From Hetaerina americana (lineage: Eukaryota > Arthropoda > Insecta > Odonata > Calopterygidae): a DNA stretch of 64,000 bases. Below the pieces are notes generated by a model that was given only the letters and a program-made list of their open reading frames with translations, had not been told where the DNA came from and did no database searches. This document shows positions 50,440 to 63,814 of this stretch, in pieces (the first letter of the stretch is position 1; every line of letters begins with the position of its first letter). Location: positions 17,236,969 to 17,300,968 of the forward strand of contig JAKTNV010000004.1 of assembly GCA_022747635.1 (NCBI GenBank), read 5' to 3'. The position numbers were made by a program, and so were the translations under genes.

Positions 50440-51340
50440 CAAGGAGGGAAAAGCAATAAGGGATTTTTCCCCCTTCTTCTCGCCCGAGGAATAAGATGAG
50501 GAGAGAGACGGTTAGAGAGCCTAGTACGTGAAGGGGGAGGATGGGCGCGAGGTGAGAAATGGGATGCAGAAAAGGGAAGTGGAGATAATGGGAGGGAAAG
50601 GGCGAAGGGCAAAGCGATTTCGCGGCGACAATGGCCCTTCAGCGAGTTCCTTCCCCGGAAGGAGAAAGAAAAAGAGAGAGGGACAGGGTGCGAGAGCTGG
50701 GGGGGCATTGTCTCCTCCTTGGTGTGGAGCTGATAGTGTTTGCGAGGGGGTTGGAAGCCCCGAGGGGAGAGAAAACCGAGGAGAGGCGGAGGCGGTGAGG
50801 AAGGGGAGACGGGAATGCACGGGGGGAGGGGGGAGAGGGAGGGAGGTTTGTGAGAGGGGGGAAACGAGAGGGAGCCATCGGGCATCGGCCCCGAGACGCC
50901 GGCTGGGAAGGCGCGGGAGAAGCCAAGCGGCACGAAAGGCGGTGTGGGGTAGGGGGAGGCGGAGAGGGGGGGTGCGCGGAAAGAGGGAGACAGGAGGAGG
51001 AGGAATGCAAGTGGCGTCGGTGGCTGGGGATGATGGGGAAGGGGCGAGGGGAGTACGGCGGCAGCCATGGGATGCACGCGAAAACGCGGCGGCGAGGGTG
51101 CGGGCGGAGGGATGAAGAAGTGGCGCCAACACCTGACGCCATCGTCCATCTCGGCCTCGTAGGTGGCACTACCCGGAGGGGAGAGGAAGTGGTGGTGGAG
51201 TGGACGGGGAGGGGGATGGGGAGAAGTTGGGGAGGAAGGCGAGGGGATGATGGAAAAGGAGGAAGTGTGGATCGAAGGAGAGGAGAATGATGGAGGAATG
51301 CGAGATTTGAAAGAGAAAAGGAAGAGGGGCGATGAGAGAT
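50440..51340. repeat. Large G/A-rich island
   Basis: About 900 bases of purine-rich plus strand, the longest such island. Minus-strand frames of 176-243 codons are Pro/Ser/Leu-rich in three overlapping frames, and plus-strand frames are Gly/Arg/Glu-rich. Simultaneous openness of many frames is expected when stop codons are rare through composition, and does not indicate genes. Confidence 0.75.
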
Positions 51341-54300
51341 TCTAACTTACTTTACACGGATCTGCGGGAAAGATCTTCGAACGGATACGGAGGGATCTGG
51401 ACAACTGAAAGGATTGATAAGGGTGGCTGACGGAACAAGAAGCGTAAAGATTGTTGTACGCAAGTGAAACCGAAAGGAATTGAAGCACGAGTACGGGGAC
51501 TATCCATTTCATCCGTGCTTCTTTGAAAATAGAGTTTTGTAACTTAAAAATGCATTTCAAAACATGCCACACCTAGCCATTGAATAATACCGTAATGTTT
51601 TAAGAGACCTTTACAAGTAAACCTAAGTTTGGAGCATTTAAATTAACATTTTAGTAGATTAAAAAGGTAATAAAACAAAGAATTTTTGGCCATAAAAATG
51701 GGCTCTGACTTAGGGAACCATACAATGAGAGTTCACTTAAGTTGAAGGTGATAATGTTGCCATCAATGAGGAAGAGATACATTGTTCTTGAAGCAGTATA
51801 TGGTAGAAAATAAAAATGGTTAATTTATGCTTAATAAATTGTTGAATAAAGTAAAAATGGTTTATTTATTTACTTATCAAATGTAACGTTAATAGAAACC
51901 GTAACTATCGAGAAAAAATAAGAAAAAAGTACATACACATTAATAATGATGAAAATGAAAACAATAGAAATTAGAAGAATAACACAGGGGAGAGAAAACA
52001 CGTGGAAAAGGTACGTGGCACGTACAAATTGTATGTAAAATGGGTACATGTAAAGGTAAAGTAGGAACATGTGGGCAAACACTCTCTAATTGAGAATATG
52101 GACTCAGCGGCACGGTTACCCGTTTGGTTAGCAAAAAAATGGAAAAGTTTCCCAGTAATAAACCAATTGCTAAAGTTACAACAAATAAGTGAAGCAAATT
52201 AAATGTCTGAAAATAAAATGCCACCCACTACTCATTAAGATTTCCACAGAACAAAAAAAATCTGGATAGCTCACACACAGGGTCACAGTATTCCTCCACA
52301 AAGCAAAAGATACGTGGTGCGATCTCCGATAGAGGAGGCTTTTTTGTGAGGCAACCAACGATAAGAACCAGTCTTTAGGGCATGGTTTTAGAAAATCGGA
52401 GTTTCAAATGTATTCCTCACGGGCCATTCAATGGAAAATATATCAAGGGTGAAGAAGCAAGTTACATTGAACAAAATTGTAATTGTTAGGAATACATCAC
52501 TAAGTAGAAACTTAAGAAACTCAGGTCAAAGTCAGTAACGGGTATCATTCAGATATGCTGAAACTCTCTTCCATCTTAATTTAATGATGATGCACAATAT
52601 TATCTGCCACTAAGATGAAATACCTACGAATGTTCTCAGACCTTAAAGAAATAAAAATCAAGTCTCACGATCTTTAGATTGAATGAAGTGTAAAATCTTG
52701 TTGCCGACTTTGGGTCATGATTTTCGCAAGGACGACGCAAAACATTTGACACTATTGTTGCAAGCAGATCAAGAAGTTTCCTAAAACCCTTTGATTGACG
52801 TCTCCTTAATCAAAGACACACTTTTGATGGGTTTTCAATGCTACAATAAATTAAAATGGATAAAAATCGAACAATTTAAAAGTTATGCAAGCGGGTAAAT
52901 TCAAAATAATTAATTAGTGGGGTATTAAAATTCTATTAGTACAACTATTTAAATTATTGATTCCAAATATAACAAAGCACGTCCATAATAGTAATGAACT
53001 CCACGAAGCGTAGCTAATATTAAAATCGCACTTTTGTTGTTTTTGGCGTCAACTCTGGTCACTATATAATCGCAACGCACAATTTGGGAACAAGTACTGG
53101 AGATACTATTCTACCACACATGATTATGATGCCTTGGTGGGCACCACGTGGACACAAAGGTAACAAAGGATAAAAAAATTGGAAAAAGAAAAATAAGAAT
53201 GGTTAGATGGGGACAGCTTGGAAGAGCAGAATCATCAAGAAACCCAGAGATGATTTCACGAACCGCATTATCATAACTGAGGAACTTATGAGTGAATATG
53301 AGAAATATTCAATAAAAAACATAGTCGATGACAAGAGAGAGAGAAATCATGTAACTACAACTTGGTTGCGCAAAAATTTACGTAACTCGCGTTTAAATTG
53401 TTACGGGTAAGTGAGCAGGTTTTGTTTTCCGAGCTATTGAACCTACTGGAGCTCTCAGGCCGGTGACAAGGATCTAACAAAAAACAAGGTGAAATTGACA
53501 GAACTGTAGACACAGTCAAGAAGTAGTTTCGACACCGAAACGGCTCCGGATTATACACTGATCACGAACTACTATATGTCGTACATTTGTGCGATTTATC
53601 GGTGATTATATAGGAAAGAACAGTATTATATTTCGAAGTATTTTGTTTTTGCGCTCATTGCATTTATAAAAAAGAGCTTATAGGATTGGACGAATATTCA
53701 CCGAAAGGATGTTTTCTCTCTCTTACATTTTAACACAAAAAAATTCAATGAAAATGATTGCATGAACGAATATTTTTTACCTAGCCTATTATTATTCCTC
53801 TCATCCATTACATTACGGACAAATTATTTCATGAATATCATTACTGAAAAATATTTAGTAATAAGTGAACTTTTTCGACAATGAATAAACACCTGACCTT
53901 TTTCGATGCTTTCGTTTTACAACGAATTCCATTTAAATGAGACTTAAAATACAGGACAGGTTATTCTCAAGCAAAACTGAAAGGCTGCTGCGTATATGAG
54001 TAATGTAAATAATATGTTATAGTAAGCGGTATAACTTCTCCGAGGCTTAAAGCGTAAATGGTCACTTCAAAACCACTGCATATCACCTGACCTTAGATAA
54101 ACGGACAATGCATAATCGTGGCATCGCATAATCCATTTCGCATTAGTTATGATATTGCACGAAACAATTCTTTGCAAAAAGTATAGTAAGAGAAATAACC
54201 CATTCAAGGGGAAAAACACATCTACTTGCTTTATGTTAGAGAGGTTTGCGGTTTGAGGGAAAAGATTGCACCTTTGTATAAAAAATTCAAGCTCCGATAA

Positions 54301-55590
54301 AGTAAATATGAAAAACAATGAAATTTTGAAAAACTTTGCGAAATGGAGAGAGAAAGTGGAAACGAATACCGTAAATCAGACATTATTGAAAGCTTAAACT
54401 TCGAATTAATGGCTGGATAGCTAACCTGGATTGTATTCGCACAAAAGTTCTTCTGTCTGAGAAAAATTTGCAAGCATAATTACTGAAAAAAACAGCTTGT
54501 AAAAAGTAATCAAATAAAGAATTTGATGTCTGATAGGTTTCGATAACATTTCTCCAATAGTAAAAACATTTGAAAGACTTATGTAAATACATATAGCCTT
54601 GATGACTTCCGTATGATAACTGCAATGATACATTTTAATCAATCAGTAAGACACTAGTGAACACATAAGATCACTCCAGAAACCCACAATTAGGCTGCCC
54701 TCTTATTTTAGAAGTTTATCCTTTTTATATCAGTAAATTTTCCCGTAGAATCGACATTTCATGATGACAAATTTGGATTCACCAATAAAATTACTCTAGG
54801 ACAGTGCATACAAAAAGGAAGAAGAGTCATGATGATGTAGAATGAAAATACAAATCCAAACTGTCACGTATTTCACTTACAGATGATACTCGTATATGAT
54901 AAAAATTTGCATGATGGGACATTCCACCACACGTGGAATCACCTAAATATTCCACAAACCAAGGTCACTAAATAGTATGCATGCATTACGTATAGTATAC
55001 ACAGCTTATATTCATTATAGCATGGAAAGTTTCTTTTGTTATAAACTTGATCGATTCAAGAGCTTAACTTGTTAAAATATTCATGCTTTCAACGTTATTC
55101 ACAATAATATGAGTGAATCCCATTACAGAGGCTGAAGTTTCTACAATGATAATTCTGTAGCAATGTACATAATTATCGGAATTAATAAGCGGAATTTTAT
55201 TCCACTGCCCTCCACTTTCACTCATGTCTTGGCCACATCTTTTAGACGTAAACACCTAAAGATATTCATGCCAACTTAATCACCACGTAGCACCGCTGTA
55301 GCATCGCTTTTTAGGCACGATGGAGAAAGAACAAGCATCAAGTAGTATACAGCGAAGCACTGGAAAAATCTAGCCTTCCGGAGCACCATCATTTCAGAAG
55401 CCCAATTAACTGTAATTCATCACAATAAAATGGAAATCAAATCCACAAATCTGAGACCCGGGTTGTAATTATTAAGATAAAAGAATATTTAACGTCAATA
55501 CTAAAATTATTAAATCAATTTATGGCGCATTAGTTCATATATTCAGTTGATTCTTTATTATTTCACTTAATTAACTTGATAATCTGCCCA
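51341..55590. other. AT-rich DNA without recognised features
   Basis: A frame at 53207-53410 (EELMSEYEKYS) might be a worn LINE piece, but the likeness is too weak to call. No RNA gene or long repeat seen. Confidence 0.4.
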
Positions 55591-55599
55591 ACCTAGTCT

Positions 55600-56960
55600 T
55601 TAATCCAGAGGTCAGTTGGCAGATTGAGAGTTGAACTCGAGCCCCTTTATCCTGAATGTGTGCATTTCGCACTTCACTCCGAATGAAACGCCTGACCCCA
55701 GAGGGGCGGCCGTTGAGTGATGGTATCACGTTAAAAACACTATTAAAGAAGGCAACGGGAAACCACCTCAATTATCATTCCCGAGATTTAAATGATGGAC
55801 ACTATAGTGAATATGAGTCCGGGCAACTACGGGACTCGGCCCAATCGGCCGTGTGTCGTGCCCAGCAGCGGGAGAGGCAAGACTTCCACGGTAGTCATCT
55901 CACGAAACCCTTGCCATGGAAAGCCGACAGCAGGAGGACAGAAAATGCAGAAGAAGAAGATTGCATTAGTTAGAATAGGAACTTGGAATATTAGGACAAC
56001 TTAAACACAGGAAAATGAGAGAATATAAGGCGGGAAACGGAAAGAGGAAATATAGACGTTTTAGATCTATGAAAAGATATCGGGGATTACTAGTGAGTAA
56101 CAAACAGCGCAAGGGACGGCAGCTAATGAGGGATTGCCATAATATTAAATAAAAAGGTAGGTAGAAGAGTATTCAACACAGAGCAAGCAATAGATAGAAT
56201 ATTACTAATAGAAGTAAAAGTAGAACTGACGAACTTGGTAATTGTTCAGGTCTACATGCCACCAAGCAATCATAGGGAGGAAGAAATCGAGCTGGCTAAT
56301 CCGTAACCTGTACATAACTTAGAGTGCTCAGGTGCGAGTGGGGAACAGGGAGTCCGGATGGGCAGTGTTAGGAAGAGGGGTAAGGCGGGGTTGTTCATTA
56401 TCACCGGTGCTGTTCAACGTATATGCGGAGGAAATGATTAAAGAGGCATGGGAAGAACTGGAGATAAGAATGAGAGTTGGCGGGGAATCCATAAAGTCAA
56501 TTAGGTTTGCTAATGATCAGGCTTTAGTTTGTCCGTCAGCCAAGGGATTGCAAGCATTAATGAGTACATTGGAAATGCATTGCGATAGGTATGGGATGAG
56601 AATCGATGTAAATGTAACAAATGTCATGCGGTTTTCCAGAAAGAGAAAGGCTAAGTTAAATGTTTATGTGGGAGGGCAAAAACTAGAGCGGGCGGAACAG
56701 TTTACGTATATCGGAAGTGCTTTGGACCAAAATGGTCAAAGCAGTAGGGACGTAAGGTTGGGTTAGGCAAAGGGAGGTAACTTTGGGTTAGGCAAAGAAG
56801 CTTTCACAAGGAGGAGAGAATTGATGACAGAGACGTTGAGTTAGGATGTTCCGAAAAAGTACGTTAGAACTATGACATGGGACGCAGTTGTGTTCGGCAC
56901 GGAAACATGGCCATTGAATTAGGATGGAAAGAATAGGGGATCAATTATAAAAACTGAGAA
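55600..56960 (+). mobile_element. LINE fragment 1, endonuclease joined to reverse transcriptase
   Basis: A 5' region with ggcaacgggaaaccacctc, characteristic of this LINE group, leads to KKKIALVRIGTWNIRTT (55947-56003), the start of the endonuclease domain. After stops, LVIVQVYMPPSNH (near 56238-56276) marks the mid-endonuclease. At about 56300 the sequence jumps to the reverse transcriptase (LIRNLYIT, then GRGVRRGCSLSPVLFNVYAE). It ends in RRELMTETLS and VFGTETWPLN. So a large piece between endonuclease and RT motifs is missing. It is a truncated, inactive copy. Confidence 0.85.
56302..56766 (+). pseudogene. Reverse transcriptase domain, catalytic motif broken
   Basis: From the Met at 56332, 144 codons are open. 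GVRRGCSLSPVLFNVYAEEM (near 56377-56436) is the RT motif ahead of the active site. The active site reads RFANDQAL where a (Y/F)ADD box is expected, so the first catalytic Asp is replaced by Asn. YGMRIDVNVTNVMRFSR and FTYIGSALDQNG follow as in family members. A stop after RDVRLG ends the frame; the next family block, KEAFTRRREL, comes about 15 codons later. Upstream reading of the same frame to 56302 has one stop. Confidence 0.82.
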
Positions 56961-57590
56961 ATAGACACCAAAACTAATAGAGTCACGTATCCTTATTTCT
57001 GCGAACAATACCTTACAGGAATATTCAAAGGTATTCTAAAACAGACGGAATAAAAAACCAACCGAAAATAAGACAATTGTTCACTTCAACATCTTCGTGT
57101 TATCACCACGTAATCCAATTCAAAAATCTTGAACCTTTACCAATTCCTTTCCAATGGATCCTGTGCCTCCAGCAATACACTAATACGCACTGAATGACTA
57201 TATACATATACAATATCGAATAAAATATTCGCAATCTAAGCTGATATTCTGTTGGTTTTAGGTATGACCATCGGTTGGTTTTTTTCTCGAGTATGGCCTC
57301 AAATATGTTTCTCTAGTACACTTTCAAGTAACCTCCACCACAAAATCTAGAGGACAAAATTCTATAAAAGCAAGAGAGGACATAGAGGAAAAAGCAGGAA
57401 ACCGCGTCCGGATATCCATACACAGATGGCTCCGCCTCTAAACTGGCTCGACCATATGCCCGCTCAATCCTACGAGTACCGCTCTGCATGGTTTTAGTTT
57501 CGCTTTAACCGTCCTCATCGACGATTAAGGAAATGAAAACGGTTTCCTATTGGATCTCGAGGAAATTATCCCCTTCCTTGTCTCACTTAA
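56961..57590. other. Spacer between LINE fragment and C/T-rich island
   Basis: AT-rich, no recognised feature. Confidence 0.45.
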
Positions 57591-57629
57591 CCGCTAGTAA
57601 AGAAGACCGAACGGCGCCAAGGAATAAGA

Positions 57630-58130
57630 AATTCGCGATGGAGCGTCTCCTCCTCCCCATCCCATCTCCTGCGCACTTTTGGGAATGTCTCCGTTGGCCC
57701 CCATTCCGAAAAGTTCTTCACGGGCCATCTCATTTGGCGGACGAGTAGCTGCACCCATTACGGTGCCCGCTTCTCGCTCCCACTCCTTCTCCCATTTCTC
57801 CCAAACAGCGACCCTTTCCCCTGCACCAAAATCCCGAAATCTTCCTTCTTCTCCCCCGCCTCCCTCCGTTATCCTTCTTGCCAAAGCAGGTGAGTGCGAA
57901 ATGGCAAGGGCGGGTCCGAACACTCCGTGAGCGCTGGCGATTCCGATTTTGCATACCGAGTTTCGACGATGGACCTAATAAATGTCCCGGTCCACCCCCT
58001 GCCCCCCTCTCACAACCCCGAATGTGCCCCTCTTCCGCCCCCAATCCCATGCTCCCTCCCTCTTCTCCGCTCCCCTCCCCTCCCTACGTGGTGCGACTAG
58101 AAGTCATCCTGGGAATCGGAAGATAACGGC
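57630..58130. repeat. C/T-rich low-complexity island
   Basis: Plus strand pyrimidine-rich (runs such as cccctcccctccctacg), the mirror orientation of the islands at 9.3 and 50.4 kb. Several overlapping frames on both strands are composition-driven. Confidence 0.65.
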
Positions 58131-59629
58131 ACTTTTCGCGAAAGCACTGCTTCGCGTCGCGGAAAAAAGAACGGCCACTCAGGTTTTGACGAGCACATTT
58201 ACTCCGCGAGCCACGGCAGAGATCGTGACGACAGGAATTATTAGATGAGCAGAACACGGGAGTCCGAACTTGACACGGGTGACGTCCATATCTACTACGT
58301 ACATTGAATTGCCGTGGCGCGTAGTGAACCGATTCGTAATTTTCTAGCAGAGAGCGACCATTTTCGTTGGTTCACGGGAAAGAACATTTCCACCTAGACT
58401 GAATTTGAGCCGATTGAACATTATCTTCTTTGATCAATATACTTCAGAGGGAAAAATAGAGGGTACACCAGCTCAATAAATTTCGGCACTTTTTTTCCTT
58501 GATACATCCCTATGATTCGGTTACAAAGTTACTACCCCCACCAGGATACATATCTGATGAGATTTTTGCGTGTAGTCGTCCAAGTTTCGTTTGTCGATAA
58601 AGCGAGATAAAACCAAAGTGACATATTTGTCAAAAACATAGATTCAAGAATTAGATTTGGGCATATCCTCACGCAAAAATCATGACTACAACACAACGAG
58701 AGGAAACAAAATGTAGTAATAGATACATAAGGTGATGTTTATTACTGCTACGTGTTCTGAATTTTCTAGGGTAATTATGTGAATAATCCACAAGAGCCAT
58801 TATTCTCGACAATTATCGCTAGGCTATTCAATCATCAGCTTCCTTGTACTCGCAACAATTTCGTGGGCCAGGACGATGACATTAGGGATACATTATATTT
58901 GAGAAATGTTACCCCTATTTCAAGTACTTATCAGCATTATAAGGGGTATAGATAACGCACTATTGCAGCAAATCCATAGAAATCACTGCAGAGATTTTTC
59001 AGGGTATAATGGCAGTTTTGTCTCTTCCCAGCAGAACTGAGATTCAATCCAGACCCAATCAAGTAACATATCTTATTTTTTCCCAAATATTTATGGCCCA
59101 AAAGTTACTATTGCCAACTTGTAATTTCTAAAAGTATATATGAATTCTTTCACACGAAATCGGGCATTCAGGGGTTGAAAAAAGATTAAACTTTTTAAAA
59201 AGAGTTAATATGTGTGCGAGTTCCCTTGTAAAAACCGCCTGTACATGATTGATAATTACTGAATTTCTATTGAATAAATCTTGAATCATGCAACGAAGGA
59301 TGATCCAGTTAGGTTCTAAAAGAAAACGGAAGGCGTAAGAGATTAAGGATTTAATTCAATACCAATCAAACAGGAGTACAGGCGTAAGAAGTCCATTGGT
59401 TTAGGTAATTATCATTTTCATTAAAGCTTCTGCATCATTTCAAACCCCCTTACCCCGATGAAAATAAGGACAGTAAAAAAATGGTGAAGATGCTGTTCGG
59501 CAAAACAAGTTTATAAGGCAGTGTCAAAATGAATTCCCCAATTACAAAACCAATTAAGGGAAAATTCACACCGAAGGATACAGGAAAATTGCGGTGTACT
59601 GCACACAATTAAAACAAGTATTAATCTTA
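58131..59629. other. AT-rich spacer
   Basis: No gene, RNA or repeat recognised. Confidence 0.45.
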
Positions 59630-60510
59630 CAGGCGGATTTGGAGTCAGAATGTGCAGTTTTGGAAGGAGGGGTAGGACAGGGGTGAACACTATCGTCCGT
59701 AATTTTCAACGTGCACGTGGAGGAAATGGTTCAAGAGGAATGAGAACTGGATATCCGACTGAAAATCCGTGGAAAGTTCATAAATCAGATTTGCCGACGA
59801 TCAAGCTTAAGCTAGTCATTAAATCAAGGGTTTGCAATGATCGCTGTATGCATTGAAAAGTGAGTGTGATGAGTACGGGATGAAAACTGATTTTAAGAAA
59901 CGTAGTTTCTGCGGCTTTCAAAGAGGAAGATTAAAATAAACGGTATAAACTAAAAGAGGAGGAAGGGTGCACCGATCCGAAGCGTTTAGGATCAAACGGT
60001 AAAGGTTGTAGGGACATAAGAAGAAGACGCATCAGGCAAAGAAGCTTTCACAAAGAGGGAGGAAGTGATGACGGGGATGTTGGCTTAAGATGTTAAGAAG
60101 AGGCTCGCTAAAACTTTGATATGGAGCATGGTTTTGCACAACGTGGAAGCATGGTCGTTGATGCAAGACGATAGACAAAGATTGGAAGCTATTTAAATGT
60201 GGGTGCGGAGAAGGATGGAAAAGAAATGGACAAAAAAACACGAGTTAGAGCTAGGCACGGTGTGGGAGAAGAGGGCATTGTTGGCAGAAGTGGAAAGGAG
60301 GCAGGAAAAGTAGATGCAGAGAATTTTGATTGGAGGTGGGATATTGAAGACTGATCGAGTGGAGAACATTAGGAAAGCGAGGTATGGGTAGGAAAAGGAG
60401 AGGCATGCTGGATGGAATGAGGGGAGGAAGAAGTATGCGGCTTTGAAGAAGAGTCGGTAGGCGGAATGTGTTTTGTTAGGAAAGGCAAAAAAAATGTATA
60501 ATAGTTCAGC
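59630..60510 (+). pseudogene. LINE fragment 2, reverse transcriptase to C-terminus
   Basis: Same family and strand as the fragment at 55.6 kb. Pieces: a decayed RT motif near 59675-59760 (VIFNVHVEEMVQEE), GKEAFTKREEVMTGML near 60030, KRLAKTLIWSMVLHNVEAWS near 60098-60156, then WVRRRMEKKWTKK and LLAEVERRQEK towards the C-terminus. Stops and frameshifts are scattered and the catalytic box is not readable. The purine-rich look of 60190-60480 comes from this coding remnant, not from a simple-sequence island. Confidence 0.83.
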
Positions 60511-63500
60511 CATTTCCCATCCAAAACTACCTTGAATGTTTGACTACCTAATCCTATTTAACTTCGTACAGCCAAAGCTCATTCCATGCCAGCTTCCCTC
60601 GTAGATCTCAGAGCAACATAGGTGTTTGATTTTAGTTCACGTGGCTCAAGCCTTTCCGATGTGAAGTTAGTACAACGTACCCCTCTAGTCCATTCCTTTC
60701 TGGGTAGGCAGAGTAAACAAAGGCTGATTTTAGAATAGGTCAGCATCTCACTTTTTCATAATCTCTTTCATACTGTCTATCCTATCTATCTACCCAAGCA
60801 TATTTCTTTCGCCTTTTCCCCATTCGTATATTATTTATTACATACTCCTCTGATTTTGAGACCTCTAATATTTCTTGTATTGACCGTTTCTTCCAACACA
60901 CTCACCTATTACCCTTTTGGCCCAGCCCTTCCTCTCAAACCATCGCAGACCAATTTGGTGTTTCGACTCTCATCCGTAATTTTCAAGTTTCTTGGGTATG
61001 AAATTCGCATATTTTCCATTTATTTCAACAACATTATCAGGGTAGCAAACAAAGTTTTTCAATATTTTCCTTTTTTTCATGGTTAATGCATTTTTGAGAG
61101 ATGAAACTACTTTAGTTTCACATAAATTTGGCAGCTAATTAGGTCACATGATCACTTAAATTACTGAAAACAAGTACATCAGAGTAATAAGAGAATTATA
61201 CATGATATAATAATACTCTCTCACTTCAAAACGGCAAATTCCATCCAAATATACCAGGGATTGTCATAGCTGATCCAGTTTTTTTTCATTTCTTAAGGAG
61301 TGATAAATAATATCAATAAAATTTAAAATATGTTGTATTATAACTCGTACAAATTTCAGAGAATCTATAAGGTAAACATTAGAAGTCGAACTCATATATT
61401 AATAGGAACTTCTCTACTTTTAATAGCTTTGGCCTCGTGATACACGTACACGTATTTGCCCAAGCTATGACAATTTCGATTGCAAGAACATCAAAAGATG
61501 TTTATTCCTCTTTGAAGTTTACTCTTCTTTAAGAATACACACGTTACCAATAACATTATGATTTAATATCAAGTTTAAATCATTATTCCGAAAAAAACTA
61601 TAACTGAACTTTGCTTACGTGAACATTTTTATTCATTTTTAATGACGGAAGAGGTACATGGTTCTGTTGCGGCAAAGTGCCTAGTTACTAATTAATGCTA
61701 AATTTTATGAATTTTGCCTGCACAGTCTGTTGTAGAAGAGAACTTTCCTTTGTTATTTCGACAACTTTTTTACGAAAGAATAATATTAGTTATGATTACT
61801 TAACGAGTCCATATAAAAAATGAAATTATCGCTCGCTTTTTCAAGGTGCTTCAACTCGCAGTAATAAGCAATGTCAGCCTTCTCTCGGCATGTTTCAACA
61901 TCATTAATAAAAATGAGATGTAGCGGGCTAACGGGTTGACAGAATCTGACCGCCAAACTAAGGATCAAGGTTCAAACGGAGAATTTCGACTGGAAATGCA
62001 GCAAATGAGATGAGAGACATCATTCCCAGAGTGCAACATTCACCTGTACAGGTACAAGCGGCACAGAAAGAATAATTTTATTCTGTGTAGACTTAACATT
62101 AGATAGCTCTAATGTACCTCACCTATTAAACCAGTCTTTGGGTTATAACTAAGGGCGGATTGCAAAAACAAAACCACATTTTTTACAGCTTGTGACTTGT
62201 ATAATCCAGAGCAGTGATTGGTAAATGAATCACATTTTATGCGGCAGGACTACTTTTTAGCCACAGGTCATTAGGTGCTGGAAACCAGCAATGTAATGCT
62301 CTTTCGAGCACAGATCGAATAAAAAAGGCTCGTAAAAGATGTTTCCACAATACTTTTGCAATTTCACTGTGCAAAAACCAATGATATGAATAATTTGTTA
62401 ACATCTTTTATATATTTACATTTCTTGGAAAGAGAACATAAGGAAGAATCATTACTTGGGAATTTTTTAATAATGAAAACCTTTTTACTCCGAGTACTCT
62501 CCATAGTTATCTGCCTATCATCACATCATGCAGGTGTATAGAATTCATAGCCAAAGGAATTTTATAATAAATTACCAAAGGCTCAAAGGATATCCGCTAC
62601 ATTTCTTCATTTTTGTAACAAGAATTGGCTAACTAGAGAAATCAGCATTGAAATACCTCCGCTATCAAAATGAAGAGCCCAGAATAAAACAGTTATACAA
62701 TGCTTGAGTAGGAGTGCTTACGGGATTTTTGAATTTATTTTTGACATACAAGGGATTATTCAAACTTAAAATTATATCAATACACAACAATAGCATTTAA
62801 ATTAAGAAATAACACTCCTAATCCGAGCAGCATTAATACTATTTTCCCATCTCACCATTATTTCATCGCCTTTCCATAAATTAATACTTTAAAATTGTTA
62901 TCCGTTGAACAATTGCATAGTTAACAATGGGGTCCCCACACTAACTTCTGCAAGCCGGAGTATTAGTTTGTTTAATTTGATGTGGATTAAAAAATCTAAT
63001 TTATTTTATACATTATAGGAAGACGAAGTAATTCTTATGAGGAGCTGTATGATAAAAAACAACTTTTAATATAAATAGTTCAATTTTCACTCGCAACTAT
63101 GAATTCCATGCCTCGTATTACACATTAAATCTCCAGGGTTACTCATTATCATGTTTACTACTATCCGGTAGAATTACTCATTACGACTCTATTCTATTCC
63201 CTAAGATATTTCTGACAAGCGATATTAGGATCCTTTGACTTGGGTTATCATTTCCTAAACTTACATGGCTATTTGAGTCAAAAAAAATAAAAAACATACA
63301 AGGATGAGTAAACACGACCAATAATTGGCATCATTGAACTAACGTGATAAACTCACTCCACAGAAATATCAAGAGATATTCTTAATCTTCGGCATGAGAG
63401 ATGAAAACATGGGGGGAATATATCGAGAAACGGACTTATAGACACGGGCAATTACGTTAATCTCAACCAACAAATTCATTGCACGGCTTCCACTATGAGA

Positions 63501-63814
63501 TATGCATTTTTCACGAAGGGAGAGAAGCATATCCTTGTCTATACGATGGATACGCAATTCAGACATGCACGCATTTTGAACGAAAGACGACACCTTTTTT
63601 TATCAGACGATACAAATCGTTACCTGGATGAAGTAAACATGACACAGGACGAAGAAACTACAATTAACATATAGTAATTTCATTCAGGAATGCAAGGATC
63701 AGTGAGCCAAACGTTAACTCCATTCGTTGCCTCTTGCAAAATATATGTGCAAAATGAATGAGCGGATGAAGTGGCGGAGGGGCATTAGTGCATTGCACTC
63801 GAATACAGATTGCT
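60511..63814. other. AT-rich DNA without recognised features
   Basis: Only short unrecognised frames. Confidence 0.45.

Noticed and set aside
50418..51149. 243-codon minus-strand frame and its overlapping partners
   Set aside because: Several mutually overlapping frames are open because of compositional bias; no motif supports any of them.
53207..53410. Possible LINE peptide (EELMSEYEKYS region)
   Set aside because: Slight resemblance to the linker of endonuclease-RT LINEs but no diagnostic motif.
56755..56800. Telomere-like ttagg strings
   Set aside because: Only two gggttagg occurrences, arising from a short duplication within the LINE remnant.
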